Shown here in pieces: positions 42,951-51,414 of a stretch of 64,000 nucleotides of DNA (position 1 is its first letter; each line of letters begins with the position of its first letter). The notes beneath the pieces were generated by a model that saw only the letters and a list, made by a program, of their open reading frames with translations, was not told where the DNA came from and ran no database searches. This DNA is from an uncultured Bacteroides sp. (GTDB lineage Bacteria; Bacteroidota; Bacteroidia; Cytophagales; Cyclobacteriaceae), in the NCBI GenBank assembly GCA_902168185.1, contig CABHOV010000039.1, positions 62,001-126,000 of the forward strand. The letters are read 5' to 3'. A program made the position numbers and the translations under genes.

Positions 42951-44189
42951 ATGGAAAAAAAGACATTTACAAAATACGAGATCTTTATAATTGCTATACT
43001 CACCATCCTGCAGTTTACGATCGTTCTTGATTTTATGGTGCTCTCACCCCTGGGAGCAATCCTGATGCCGACCTTGAAAATTACCCCAGCACAATTTGGT
43101 ATGGTAGTTTCCGCGTATGCTTTCAGTGCGGGCACTTCCGGATTACTGGCAGCTGGTTTTGCAGATCGGTTTGACCGGAAGAAGCTATTACTATTCTTTT
43201 ATATCGGATTTATATTCGGGACATTTCTCTGCGGTATAGCCACAGATTATAATTTCCTGTTGATTGCCCGTACAGTTACCGGTGTATTCGGTGGTGTAAT
43301 AAGCTCGATCAGCTTCGCTATCATTACCGATCTCTTCAGAATGGAAGTGCGCGGTCGCGTTATGGGATTTATCCAGATGTCGTTTGCAAGCAGCCAGGTA
43401 TTGGGCATTCCCCTCGGACTATATATGGCTAATAAATGGGACTGGCATTCACCCTTTATGCTGATTGTTGGTGTCAGCATTGTAACCGGTGTCTTGATTA
43501 TACTATATATGAAGCCGATCAATGCACACTTGCAAGTTCAAAATAAAGCGAACGCTATTGTCCATTTGGCTAAAACGGTTTCGAATACGTCATACCTGAA
43601 AGCATTCGCTGCAACTACATTGTTAGCTACTGGTGGTTTTATGCTAATGCCTTTTGCCAGCGCATTTAGTGTAAACAATCTGGGTATACCACTGGATAAA
43701 CTTCCGATGCTATATATGATCACTGGAATTTTTTCAATGGCCAGCGGCCCGGTCATTGGTAAGCTGAGCGATACTGTGGGCAAATATACCGTGTTCTTCT
43801 GGGGCACCATGTTGAGTGCTGCGATTGTGGTCGTGTATTGCAACCTTGGAGTCACTCCGTTTTGGGCCGTTGTAATTGTGAGCGTGATTATGTTTGTAGG
43901 GGTGTCTTCCCGTATGATCTCTTCATCAGCGCTGATGACAGCCGTACCAGAGCCTGCCGACCGTGGTGCATTCATGGGCGTTAACTCTTCCATTCAGCAA
44001 ATTTCCGGAGGTATCGCGACATTTGTAGCCGGTCTGATCGTTGTACAGACAGCATCCGGTAAATTAGAGAACTATAGTATTCTTGGTTATACGGTAGTCG
44101 GCACCATGATGCTAACGGTAGCCATGATGTACATTATACATCTTCAGGTGACCAGAAAATCACAGAATGAATTAAGAAAGGCAGCGTAG
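42951..44189 (+). CDS. MFS transporter (DHA1-like exporter)
   Basis: A 412-residue 12-TM major facilitator. TM1 is FIIAILTILQFTIVLDFMVLSPLG. The loop 2-3 motif is GFADRFDRKKLLLFFY. The TM5-region GIPLGLYMANKWDWHSPFML matches drug/H+ antiporters, and the second half repeats MASGPVIGKLSDTVGKY. It is probably an efflux pump controlled by the TetR upstream, from which it is separated by the 75-residue HMA-like gene. Substrate unknown (sugar exporters of this subfamily also exist). Confidence 0.9.
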   Translation: MEKKTFTKYEIFIIAILTILQFTIVLDFMVLSPLGAILMPTLKITPAQFGMVVSAYAFSAGTSGLLAAGFADRFDRKKLLLFFYIGFIFGTFLCGIATDYNFLLIARTVTGVFGGVISSISFAIITDLFRMEVRGRVMGFIQMSFASSQVLGIPLGLYMANKWDWHSPFMLIVGVSIVTGVLIILYMKPINAHLQVQNKANAIVHLAKTVSNTSYLKAFAATTLLATGGFMLMPFASAFSVNNLGIPLDKLPMLYMITGIFSMASGPVIGKLSDTVGKYTVFFWGTMLSAAIVVVYCNLGVTPFWAVVIVSVIMFVGVSSRMISSSALMTAVPEPADRGAFMGVNSSIQQISGGIATFVAGLIVVQTASGKLENYSILGYTVVGTMMLTVAMMYIIHLQVTRKSQNELRKAA

Positions 44190-44223
44190 CCTGGTGGCTA
44201 TACTATAGATGATAATGTGGATG

Positions 44224-44457
44224 TTATTTTCGCAGCGGTTGCAAGAGATACATAAGCCCGTTCAGCTTGATCTCATATATAGTGCCGAGCATCATGCCGA
44301 GTTTTCCGGGAGGAAATCCCTTCTTGGCAAACCACTCCAGGTAAGATACCGGTAAATCGCAGAGCACAATTCCTTTGTATTTGCCGAACGGCATTTTCAT
44401 GGATACCAACCCGCGAAGGATTTCAGAATCAGGTGAAGCAGGTTGAAGTGGTTCCAT
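44224..44457 (-). CDS. DUF3820 family protein
   Basis: A 77-residue protein with the DUF3820 core MPFGKYKGIVLCDLPVSYLEWFAKKGFPPGKLGMMLGTIYEIKLNGLMYLLQPL. The family is a small putative nuclease-inhibitor or DNA-metabolism fold of unknown role (its FGKYKG motif recalls exonuclease-linked domains). It lies after the TonB-receptor gene on the same strand, but a terminator hairpin separates the two. Confidence 0.88.
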   Translation of the reverse strand: MEPLQPASPDSEILRGLVSMKMPFGKYKGIVLCDLPVSYLEWFAKKGFPPGKLGMMLGTIYEIKLNGLMYLLQPLRK

Positions 44458-44469
44458 AGATATATATTA

Positions 44470-44512
44470 AAACTGAGAATCGTACGAGATAATGAAGTAC
44501 GATTCTCAGTTT
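44470..44512 (-). terminator. Perfect 16-bp hairpin, terminator of the TonB-receptor gene
   Basis: The arms 44470-44485 and 44497-44512 (AAACTGAGAATCGTAC with its exact complement) enclose an 11-nt loop. On the minus strand it lies 16 bp after the receptor stop and is followed by TTAATATATA. Confidence 0.88.
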
Positions 44513-44528
44513 GTTTTAAAAGGCAGTA

Positions 44529-46895
44529 TTAAAAATTCCAGCGGAAGGTTGCACCATAGTTTCTTGGATTGCCAAGATGAGCAGCCCCGAAATCGTACGC
44601 ATACGAAATATACTCTTCGTCTCCGAGGTTGCGTCCCCAGAACATCAATTCAAAGTTCCCGAAAGATGCACCTGCTTTGGCGTTGAACACGCTATAGCCA
44701 GATTGTTTATTGTTGTTATACAGATCGAAATATTGATCTCCTAAATTCATCCACTCGCCACGTGCTATCAGCGTGAGGCGTGAACCTTTGAAGCTATAGC
44801 TATATTGCGCAGCTAACATAGAAGTATGTCGGGGCGTAAAGATCTGGCGGTTGCCATCCAGATTTACTTCGGTTCCATTCTGCGAAACTCTTAACTTTTT
44901 ATAAGTCGCATCATTCACGCCTAAAGCGTAATCAAATTGAAGTCCCTTTACAGGCATTGCAGAAATCTCCAGTTCAACTCCTTTGCTGGTAAGCTCGCCT
45001 GCATTGCGTGTTATCGTGATGGCATCTGGCAAGACCAGAGTAGGCACTTGTGCATCGTCTACTTTAATATAGTACCCAGCAAAATTTACCAGTAACCGGT
45101 CATTCAGAAATGAGTTCTTCATTCCGAATTCGGCATTGATACTATATTCCGGTTTGTACGCATATAGAGGGGCTTGTGAAGGATCAGAAGATAACTGCGT
45201 TAAACCACCGGCGCGAAAACCACGACTTACCGTAATATATGCTGTGTTGTTATTTGTGAAATGATATGCTACGCTAACTTTGGGGGAGAAGGCGTTAAAA
45301 GACGTTGAAGCTGAAGTGTCTTGCTGTGTTTCGAAGACAGGTTCACTCGACCCGTCCATAAAAAATTCTCCATGTACATTTTGCTTTTTCTTTTCGTAGT
45401 CGTAACGAACGCCTGCTGTAAAATCCAGCTTTTCAAATAGAGTATATGTAGCCTGACCGTAGAATGCAACGCCTGCACTGCTGCCATCGGAAGTATTTAA
45501 AATTTCAGAACCCGGCATTGCATTTGGATCTATATAGGCTGCATCTTCTCCGAAGTGTGTTGCTTGCTTTACAGGGTTATCCTGGTGAAATAAATAAGCA
45601 CCGGCTGTCCATTTGAAAGGAGAAGAAGAAATTGTCGGGGAAGAGAATTTAAACTCTTGCGTAAATACTTTTACGTTGTTCCAGTCTTTACCATAATTAT
45701 TGATGACGGTAACACCATCAATTGGAGAGAAGTCTCCATCAATCGGATCTTTATAGTAGCGATAGTTGGATTGATACGTTGTTAACGCATTGAAGTTGAT
45801 AGCATCACCTGCGTAGTTAATGTTCAGTGAGCTGTTAAAAACATTATCTACCAAAGTAGTAGTCGCATTCTGATTTACTTTGAACGGATTGCTAATTGCA
45901 TCCGCTATACTTCCTGCCAACGGAAACGAGCCATCGTTCCGGTTAATGCTATGCTTCGCGTTAAGCGTTATTGAAAGTTTCGAGGTGGCCAGATACTTTA
46001 AGTAGTAATTGCCAGTGATGTTATGTTTCTTATCGAAGTTTGAATTCGTGTATTCATTATCATAGAAGCCATCATTCGCATCATACATACCGGCAATGCC
46101 AAAGAACAGCTTGTCTTTTATAAGAGGTGTACGTACGCCAAAACCATAACGTTGCTGACCGTAATTACCTATCGTTGCTTCCACAAAACCCCGCGTTGTA
46201 TTTCCGGGCTCTTTGGTAATGATGTTGATTACACCAGCCATAGCGTTGCGCCCATACAAAGTCCCTTGCGGACCTCTCAGAATTTCGATGCGCTCTACAT
46301 CAAACAGCTGTGCTATATACGTGTCGAGGCTGAATTGATTTACACCATCTATATAGGTAGCTACCGCAGGATCATACGAAGTAGAAGTTATTCCGCGGAT
46401 GGAGGTAACGTTCCGGTTGTCTCCTGGATTAGCAGAATATAAATTAGGAACGATCGCAGTTATATCTTTAATATTCCACAGGCGATATTCATTTACTTTT
46501 CTGGAAGACAGCGCACTGATACTAAACGGTATCCTCTGAAGAGACTCTTCTGTTTTTTGTGCTGTTACCACTACATCATCCAGTTGTGTTATAGATTCCG
46601 TGAGCGTAATAGTCAGCGGTTGTGCGTCCTTACTGGTTGTAATCTCTCCTTGTATACTGGCATAACCCACTGCCGAAACGGCAAATATATACTTCGCCAG
46701 GGGAACGTTGGCAATTGTAAATTCTCCATTAGCATCTGTAACAGCGCCAAAATTTGTGTTGAGAAGATGAACGGCAGCACCCGCTAAAGGTCGTGCGTCA
46801 GCATCTGTAATTTTTCCCGATAGCGATGTCCCCTGCGCAAAAGCAACGGAACACGTCATCAGAAAGTAAGAAGTTAATAGTAGTACTCTTTTCAT
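44529..46895 (-). CDS. TonB-dependent receptor with CarboxypepD-reg domain
   Basis: A 788-residue outer-membrane receptor. The signal peptide ends at VAFAQG. A CarboxypepD-reg-like domain lies at about 25-100 (GKITDADARPLAGAAVHLLNTNFGAVTDANGEFTI). The TonB-box-like DDVVVTAQKTEESLQRIPFSISAL is followed by a plug with IRGITSTSYDPAVATYIDGV and IEILRGPQGTLYGRNAMAGVINIITKEPG, and by a barrel ending in FRWNF. It is of the siderophore/cofactor type, not SusC. It is divergent from narK and shares the 312-bp region with the TACGTA array. A role in metal uptake for nitrate metabolism (iron or molybdenum) is possible but only inferred from position. Confidence 0.9.
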   Translation of the reverse strand: MKRVLLLTSYFLMTCSVAFAQGTSLSGKITDADARPLAGAAVHLLNTNFGAVTDANGEFTIANVPLAKYIFAVSAVGYASIQGEITTSKDAQPLTITLTESITQLDDVVVTAQKTEESLQRIPFSISALSSRKVNEYRLWNIKDITAIVPNLYSANPGDNRNVTSIRGITSTSYDPAVATYIDGVNQFSLDTYIAQLFDVERIEILRGPQGTLYGRNAMAGVINIITKEPGNTTRGFVEATIGNYGQQRYGFGVRTPLIKDKLFFGIAGMYDANDGFYDNEYTNSNFDKKHNITGNYYLKYLATSKLSITLNAKHSINRNDGSFPLAGSIADAISNPFKVNQNATTTLVDNVFNSSLNINYAGDAINFNALTTYQSNYRYYKDPIDGDFSPIDGVTVINNYGKDWNNVKVFTQEFKFSSPTISSSPFKWTAGAYLFHQDNPVKQATHFGEDAAYIDPNAMPGSEILNTSDGSSAGVAFYGQATYTLFEKLDFTAGVRYDYEKKKQNVHGEFFMDGSSEPVFETQQDTSASTSFNAFSPKVSVAYHFTNNNTAYITVSRGFRAGGLTQLSSDPSQAPLYAYKPEYSINAEFGMKNSFLNDRLLVNFAGYYIKVDDAQVPTLVLPDAITITRNAGELTSKGVELEISAMPVKGLQFDYALGVNDATYKKLRVSQNGTEVNLDGNRQIFTPRHTSMLAAQYSYSFKGSRLTLIARGEWMNLGDQYFDLYNNNKQSGYSVFNAKAGASFGNFELMFWGRNLGDEEYISYAYDFGAAHLGNPRNYGATFRWNF

Positions 46896-47207
46896 TCGGT
46901 AATGATGATTGAAGATGAAAATTAAAACGGGGTGCTATACTACTCTGGAAAACCATAAGATCAAATCCAATTTCTATGTAATAAACCGCATAAGTCTATG
47001 TGCAAATGCTGCTGAAACTGTGGTTTCGCGGGTCCTCTGGCGTCTTTTTAACAACTCATGCCCAAGCAAATAAGAAAAGAGTATGATAAAACACGTAGCG
47101 ATGCAAACGATTTTTTACGTATATCAATCCGTTTCAGAAATATATTTACGTATTAATACGTAAAATTAACCTCGAATACGTAAGTTTAGTACGTAATAAA
47201 TACGTAA
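46896..47207. promoter_or_regulatory. Divergent TonB-receptor/narK region with six TACGTA sites
   Basis: In the 92 bp before narK, TACGTA occurs at 47116, 47147, 47157, 47177, 47190 and 47201. The last is followed by one A and the ATG (TACGTAAATG). Steps between neighbours are 31, 10, 20, 13 and 11 bp, so most lie near whole helical turns. The left 220 bp next to the receptor gene has no TACGTA. TAAGTTTA (47181-47188) is a possible -7 element. Confidence 0.75.
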
Positions 47208-48548
47208 ATGATGGATCAGATCACACAAGCTGGCAAAGCCACCAAAATCAACCTTCTGGATTTCAAATCCCCATCCATGCGGGCGTTCCATATTACATGG
47301 ATCACTTTCTTCCTTTGTTTTTTTGGATGGTTTGGAATTGCTCCTCTTATGCCGATCGTACGAAAAGACCTGGCCTTAACACAAGGACAAGTCGGTAACA
47401 TTATTATAGCATCGGTTTCCATTACCATTTTTGCACGTCTGATTTTTGGCTGGCTCTGTGATAAGATCGGTCCAAGAATTTGCTATACGATATTGCTGAT
47501 TTTCGGATCTATACCAGTAATGTTCATCGGGCTGGCGGATAGTTATGAATCGTTCCTGTTATTCAGACTTGCGATTGGTGTGATCGGTGCTTCTTTCGTC
47601 ATTACGCAATATCATACTTCGGTGATGTTCGCTCCCAATGTAGTCGGTACCGCTAACGCCACGGCTGCCGGCTGGGGCAACATGGGTGGAGGCGTAACGC
47701 TGATGGTTATGCCGTTGATCTTCGCAGCCTTTGTAGGTATAGGATATATAGATGAGACAGCATGGCGCTATAGCATGGTTGTTCCGGGTGTAGCACTGTT
47801 TATCATGGGGTTTGTATACTATTTCTATACACAGGATACACCCGAAGGAAACCTTTCTGACCTGCGAAAAAAAGATGCTGAATACAAAGCGAAAAAAGGT
47901 GATGAGAAAGGAAGCTTCTTTAAAGCTTGTAAAGATTATAGAGTATGGATTCTCTTCCTTGCTTATGGTGCTTGCTTCGGCATTGAAATCACCATTGACA
48001 ATATTGCCACACTATATTTTGTAGACAATTTTAATTTAGGATTAAAAGAAGCCGGTATCATCGCGGGTACGTTCGGTATGATGAACATTTTTGCCCGTGC
48101 ACTTGGTGGAATTTTTGGTGATAAAGCCGGTAAGAAATTCGGATTGAAAGGACGCATTCTTGTCCTCAGTATATTTCTGTTGTTTGAAGGCTTGGGCATT
48201 ATGCTCTTCTCAACCATGGATGTATTGGTGTGGGCCATTGTTACCATGCTGTTGTTTGCATTGTTTCTCAAGATGTCCAATGGAGCTACGTATTCTGTAG
48301 TTCCTTTTATCAATAAGAAAGCTATAGGTGCCGTGTCGGGTATAGTAGGTGCCGGAGGAAATGTAGGGGCAGTACTCGCAGGATTTTTATTTACATCGAA
48401 CGAAGTATCCTATCGCGATAGCTTGTTTACCATTGGCGTAGCTGTTACGGTGGTATCGGTTATATCACTTGTAGCCGGTGCGATGAAGAAACAACATGCA
48501 AACGACCAGACTACCATAGTTACTGAACAAGAATTAAAAGCTGCCTAA
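47208..48548 (+). CDS. narK: NarK-type nitrate/nitrite transporter (NNP family)
   Basis: A 446-residue 12-TM MFS transporter of the nitrate/nitrite porter family. It has both nitrate signatures: AAGWGNMGGGVTLMVMP in TM5 and GIVGAGGNVGAVLAG in TM11. The conserved Arg of the substrate site fits FRLAIGVIGASF. The N-terminal KINLLDFKSPSMRAFHITW is usual for Bacteroidota members. It imports nitrate (or exchanges nitrite) across the inner membrane and heads the operon porin-nrtABD-nasA-rubredoxin. Together with the ABC importer this gives two nitrate routes, perhaps of different affinity. Confidence 0.95.
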   Translation: MMDQITQAGKATKINLLDFKSPSMRAFHITWITFFLCFFGWFGIAPLMPIVRKDLALTQGQVGNIIIASVSITIFARLIFGWLCDKIGPRICYTILLIFGSIPVMFIGLADSYESFLLFRLAIGVIGASFVITQYHTSVMFAPNVVGTANATAAGWGNMGGGVTLMVMPLIFAAFVGIGYIDETAWRYSMVVPGVALFIMGFVYYFYTQDTPEGNLSDLRKKDAEYKAKKGDEKGSFFKACKDYRVWILFLAYGACFGIEITIDNIATLYFVDNFNLGLKEAGIIAGTFGMMNIFARALGGIFGDKAGKKFGLKGRILVLSIFLLFEGLGIMLFSTMDVLVWAIVTMLLFALFLKMSNGATYSVVPFINKKAIGAVSGIVGAGGNVGAVLAGFLFTSNEVSYRDSLFTIGVAVTVVSVISLVAGAMKKQHANDQTTIVTEQELKAA

Positions 48549-48582
48549 CCCCTATACTATATATACCACGATAAAAATAAAT

Positions 48583-48627
48583 ATGAATAAGATTATGAAA
48601 GAAGCACCACCAGGTGGCGCTTGCTGA
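48583..48627 (+). CDS. Possible 14-codon leader peptide ending PPGGAC
   Basis: ATG at 48583 opens a 14-codon frame, MNKIMKEAPPGGAC, that stops at 48625-48627. It lies between narK and the porin gene, where no other gene fits. The Pro-Pro-Gly string is a known ribosome-stalling motif relieved by EF-P. Its codons form the left and right arms of a hairpin (AAGCACCACC/GGTGGCGCTT), and a second hairpin follows at 48637-48675. Such an arrangement is what a translational attenuator looks like, but expression is unproven and the frame may be chance. Confidence 0.3.
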   Translation: MNKIMKEAPPGGAC

Positions 48628-48636
48628 AAATAGAAA

Positions 48637-48675
48637 AGTCCCCTTTATGAACTGCGACATTCTTTCCAGGGGACT
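48637..48675 (+). terminator. Hairpin upstream of the porin gene
   Basis: AGTCCCCT (48637-48644) and AGGGGACT (48668-48675) pair perfectly with a 23-nt loop, 31 bp before the porin ATG. It has no T tail; it may be an attenuator, a partial terminator or an mRNA-stabilising 5' end. Confidence 0.5.
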
Positions 48676-48706
48676 CACATTTAGTTACTACTAAACCACC
48701 AAATTT

Positions 48707-50086
48707 ATGTATAAGAAGAATTACTTACCAATTTTACTTACGCTTTTTTGCGCGATGGGTCTGCAACAGGCATTCGCGCAGTTCACGGTATCGGGGCAAT
48801 TGCGTACACGCACAGAGCTTCGCAACGGTCAGGGCACACTACAAATTAAAGACACAGCCCGTGCGCTCTTCACTTCGCAACGAACGCGTTTAAACTTTGG
48901 TTATTCAGGCTACCGTTTTAAGCTATATGCTTCAGCACAGGATGTTCGTGTGTGGGGACAGGATGCTTCTTCTATCAACAGAATTACGACTGATGCAAAT
49001 GATGGTCTTATGCTGCATGAGGCATGGGCGGAGATCAGTCTTGTTGACACTGGAAAGGTGATTAAAAATTTTACGTTAAAAGTAGGACGGCAGGAACTGG
49101 TATATGATGATGTAAGACTTCTGGGAAACCTCGATTGGTTGCAACAAGCACGCAGGCATGATGCGGCACTTGTTAAGTTCGATCACAACGGTTGGACAGC
49201 ACACTTGGGTGTTGCCTACAATCAAAATGCAGAACGTAAATCGAATACTATATATAATGGTATACCCACCGGGTATACTGCCAGCACCAATGGTATGGGA
49301 GCGATGTATAAATCCATGCAGTTCCTATATCTGGGCAGAAAACATTTCTTCGGAAACTCGTCACTGCTTTTTTTCAAAGATGACTTCAGTAAATTTCACT
49401 TCGCTGCCACGGATACCGAGAAGAAAACTCCAATCTACGAACACGGAGTATGGAGCCGCTATACAATCGGTGGTAATGTATTCGGAACAGCAAAAAGGAA
49501 GTTAGGATTTGCAATCAGCGCCTTCTATCAGGGCGGAAAATATAGGGAAGGTACTTCGTTAAGTGAATACTTCGCATCGGTATCAACACAATATGCAGTA
49601 GGCAGAAAATTGAGTGTTGGCCCTGGTGTAGATATAACTTCAGGAAACAACGGATCCGATCCAACAAAAAGATATCAGCGCTTTGATCCACTTTACGGAA
49701 CACCACATAAGTTCTGGGGGTATATGGATTACTTCTATGTAGCCGATGGTTTTGGCGCGAACGGCCTTGTAGATTATTACCTGAAAGCGAAATATAGATT
49801 GAAAGATAATTTCACGCTTTCTCTTGATGGACACCGGTTTGTGTTGCCAACAGCTGTTGTCAATAATGATGGCGCTACGATGAAGAAGAGCCTCGGTACA
49901 GAAATCGACTTTGTATTCAATTACGCCATGACAAAAGCTGTAACTATTGAAGGCGGTTATTCAACTATGTTCTCAACAGCAACGATGGCTTCTGCGAAGG
50001 TGAAGAACGTTGGCCGTGCATCGGATTTCTCTGACTGGGCTTACCTGATGATTTCCATCAAACCAGAATTCACTTTCAAAAACTAA
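48707..50086 (+). CDS. Alginate_exp-type outer-membrane porin
   Basis: A 459-residue beta-barrel protein with a signal peptide (LQQAFAQF). The alginate-export-like barrel begins VSGQLRTRTELRNGQGTL and holds LKVGRQELVYDDVRLLGNLDWLQQARRHDAALVKF, the Arg-rich pore segment of this family. It ends in an aromatic-rich strand (LMISIKPEFTFKN). Its position between narK and nrtA makes it a probable outer-membrane anion (nitrate) channel. The name alginate export reflects the domain only. Confidence 0.88.
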   Translation: MYKKNYLPILLTLFCAMGLQQAFAQFTVSGQLRTRTELRNGQGTLQIKDTARALFTSQRTRLNFGYSGYRFKLYASAQDVRVWGQDASSINRITTDANDGLMLHEAWAEISLVDTGKVIKNFTLKVGRQELVYDDVRLLGNLDWLQQARRHDAALVKFDHNGWTAHLGVAYNQNAERKSNTIYNGIPTGYTASTNGMGAMYKSMQFLYLGRKHFFGNSSLLFFKDDFSKFHFAATDTEKKTPIYEHGVWSRYTIGGNVFGTAKRKLGFAISAFYQGGKYREGTSLSEYFASVSTQYAVGRKLSVGPGVDITSGNNGSDPTKRYQRFDPLYGTPHKFWGYMDYFYVADGFGANGLVDYYLKAKYRLKDNFTLSLDGHRFVLPTAVVNNDGATMKKSLGTEIDFVFNYAMTKAVTIEGGYSTMFSTATMASAKVKNVGRASDFSDWAYLMISIKPEFTFKN

Positions 50087-50099
50087 TAAGAACCATCCC

Positions 50100-51335
50100 A
50101 TGAAAAACTATATAAGAAGAATTTATACTGCGCTGGTTCTGCCACTGGCATTGCTCATGCTTACATCTGCTATACCGGTTAACAACGGTACGGGTACGGG
50201 CACAGGTGAAGTGATACGTTTAGGTTTTATTCCACTGACAGATTGTTCGCCAATCGTTATGGCGAAAGAACTAGGGCTGTTCGAAAAGTATGGTGTTAAA
50301 GTAGAAGTTACCAAGGAAGCTTCCTGGGCCAACGTACGCGATAAGATTTTAACAGGCGAGCTGGATGGTGCACACTGCTTGTTCAGCATGCCGTTATCGG
50401 TATATACCGGAGTAGGAGGAAAGGCAGGTTCTGAGATGAGGATAGCGATGGTCCTCAACAACAACGGACAGGCTATTACACTTTCAAAAGATTTTTGTGG
50501 CAAAGTAGGTTTCAAACAAACTGCAAAAGTTGGGCCTGTGGTGGCCGCGAAATTGAAGGAAGATAAAGAAGTAACATTTGCCATGACTTTCCCTGGAGGA
50601 ACGCATGATATATGGTTGCGTTATTGGTTAGCGGCAGCAGGTATCAGTCAGAAGACTTCCAAGATCATCACGATTCCACCACCACAAATGGTAGCGAACA
50701 TGAAAGTAGGGAACATGGATGGATATTGTGTAGGCGAACCTTGGAACGGTTTGGCTGCAAAGCAAAATATAGGCTTCACCGAAATATCATCGCAGGATAT
50801 ATGGAAGCATCATCCTGAAAAAGCATTGGTAGTTAATAAGCAATTCAGCGAAGCAAGAAGAGAAGATCTGAAAAATGTGATGAAGGCAATTCTCGAAGCA
50901 TGCAAGTGGCTTGATAATCGTGCGAACAGAAAGAAAGCGGCCGGTGTCATTGGTAAACCTCAATATGTAAACGCACCTGCTGATGTAATTGAAGCGCGCT
51001 TAATGGGCGACTACACTTTAGGTTGTGACCAGGGAACACAAATATATACCGATGACTATATGCAATTCCACCGCGGTGGTGAAACGAATTACCCTAGAAA
51101 GTCTCACGCCATCTGGTTCATGACTCAGTTTGTACGCTTTGATTACCTGGCGGCAACTCCTGATTACAAAGCCATTGCTGATAAGCTGATCATGCAGGAT
51201 CTATATGTTGAAGTTGCAAAGAGCATGGGTATAAAAGTACCGGCCGATGATATGAAGCCGTTTACATTAACGCTGGATAAAGTAACATTCGATCCTAATA
51301 AGCCGGATGATTACCTGAAGCTTGCAAAAAAATAA
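50100..51335 (+). CDS. nrtA: Nitrate ABC transporter substrate-binding protein (NrtA/CmpA-like)
   Basis: A 411-residue periplasmic binding protein. The signal peptide and a short GTGTGTGE linker precede the domain starting IRLGFIPLTDCSPIVMAKELGLFEKYGVKVEVTKEASWANVRDKILTGELDGAHCLFSMPL, which matches NrtA/CmpA. The binding segments GGTHDIWLRYWLAAAGIS and MDGYCVGEPWNGLA are also typical. It lacks the usual lipobox of cyanobacterial NrtA, so it is soluble. It delivers nitrate or nitrite to the NrtB/NrtD complex encoded next. A hairpin separates it from nrtB. Confidence 0.93.
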   Translation: MKNYIRRIYTALVLPLALLMLTSAIPVNNGTGTGTGEVIRLGFIPLTDCSPIVMAKELGLFEKYGVKVEVTKEASWANVRDKILTGELDGAHCLFSMPLSVYTGVGGKAGSEMRIAMVLNNNGQAITLSKDFCGKVGFKQTAKVGPVVAAKLKEDKEVTFAMTFPGGTHDIWLRYWLAAAGISQKTSKIITIPPPQMVANMKVGNMDGYCVGEPWNGLAAKQNIGFTEISSQDIWKHHPEKALVVNKQFSEARREDLKNVMKAILEACKWLDNRANRKKAAGVIGKPQYVNAPADVIEARLMGDYTLGCDQGTQIYTDDYMQFHRGGETNYPRKSHAIWFMTQFVRFDYLAATPDYKAIADKLIMQDLYVEVAKSMGIKVPADDMKPFTLTLDKVTFDPNKPDDYLKLAKK

Positions 51336-51345
51336 AGTAAAGAAG

Positions 51346-51378
51346 GCGTTACGTTTTCCCACAAGAGAAACGTAACGC
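51346..51378 (+). terminator. Hairpin between nrtA and nrtB
   Basis: GCGTTACGTTT (51346-51356) pairs perfectly with AAACGTAACGC (51368-51378), 11-nt loop, 10 bp after the nrtA stop. No T tail follows. It may shield nrtA mRNA so that the binding protein is made in excess over the membrane parts. Confidence 0.6.
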
Positions 51379-51414
51379 TATTATATATACGCACAAGTAT
51401 AATTACGAAATTCA

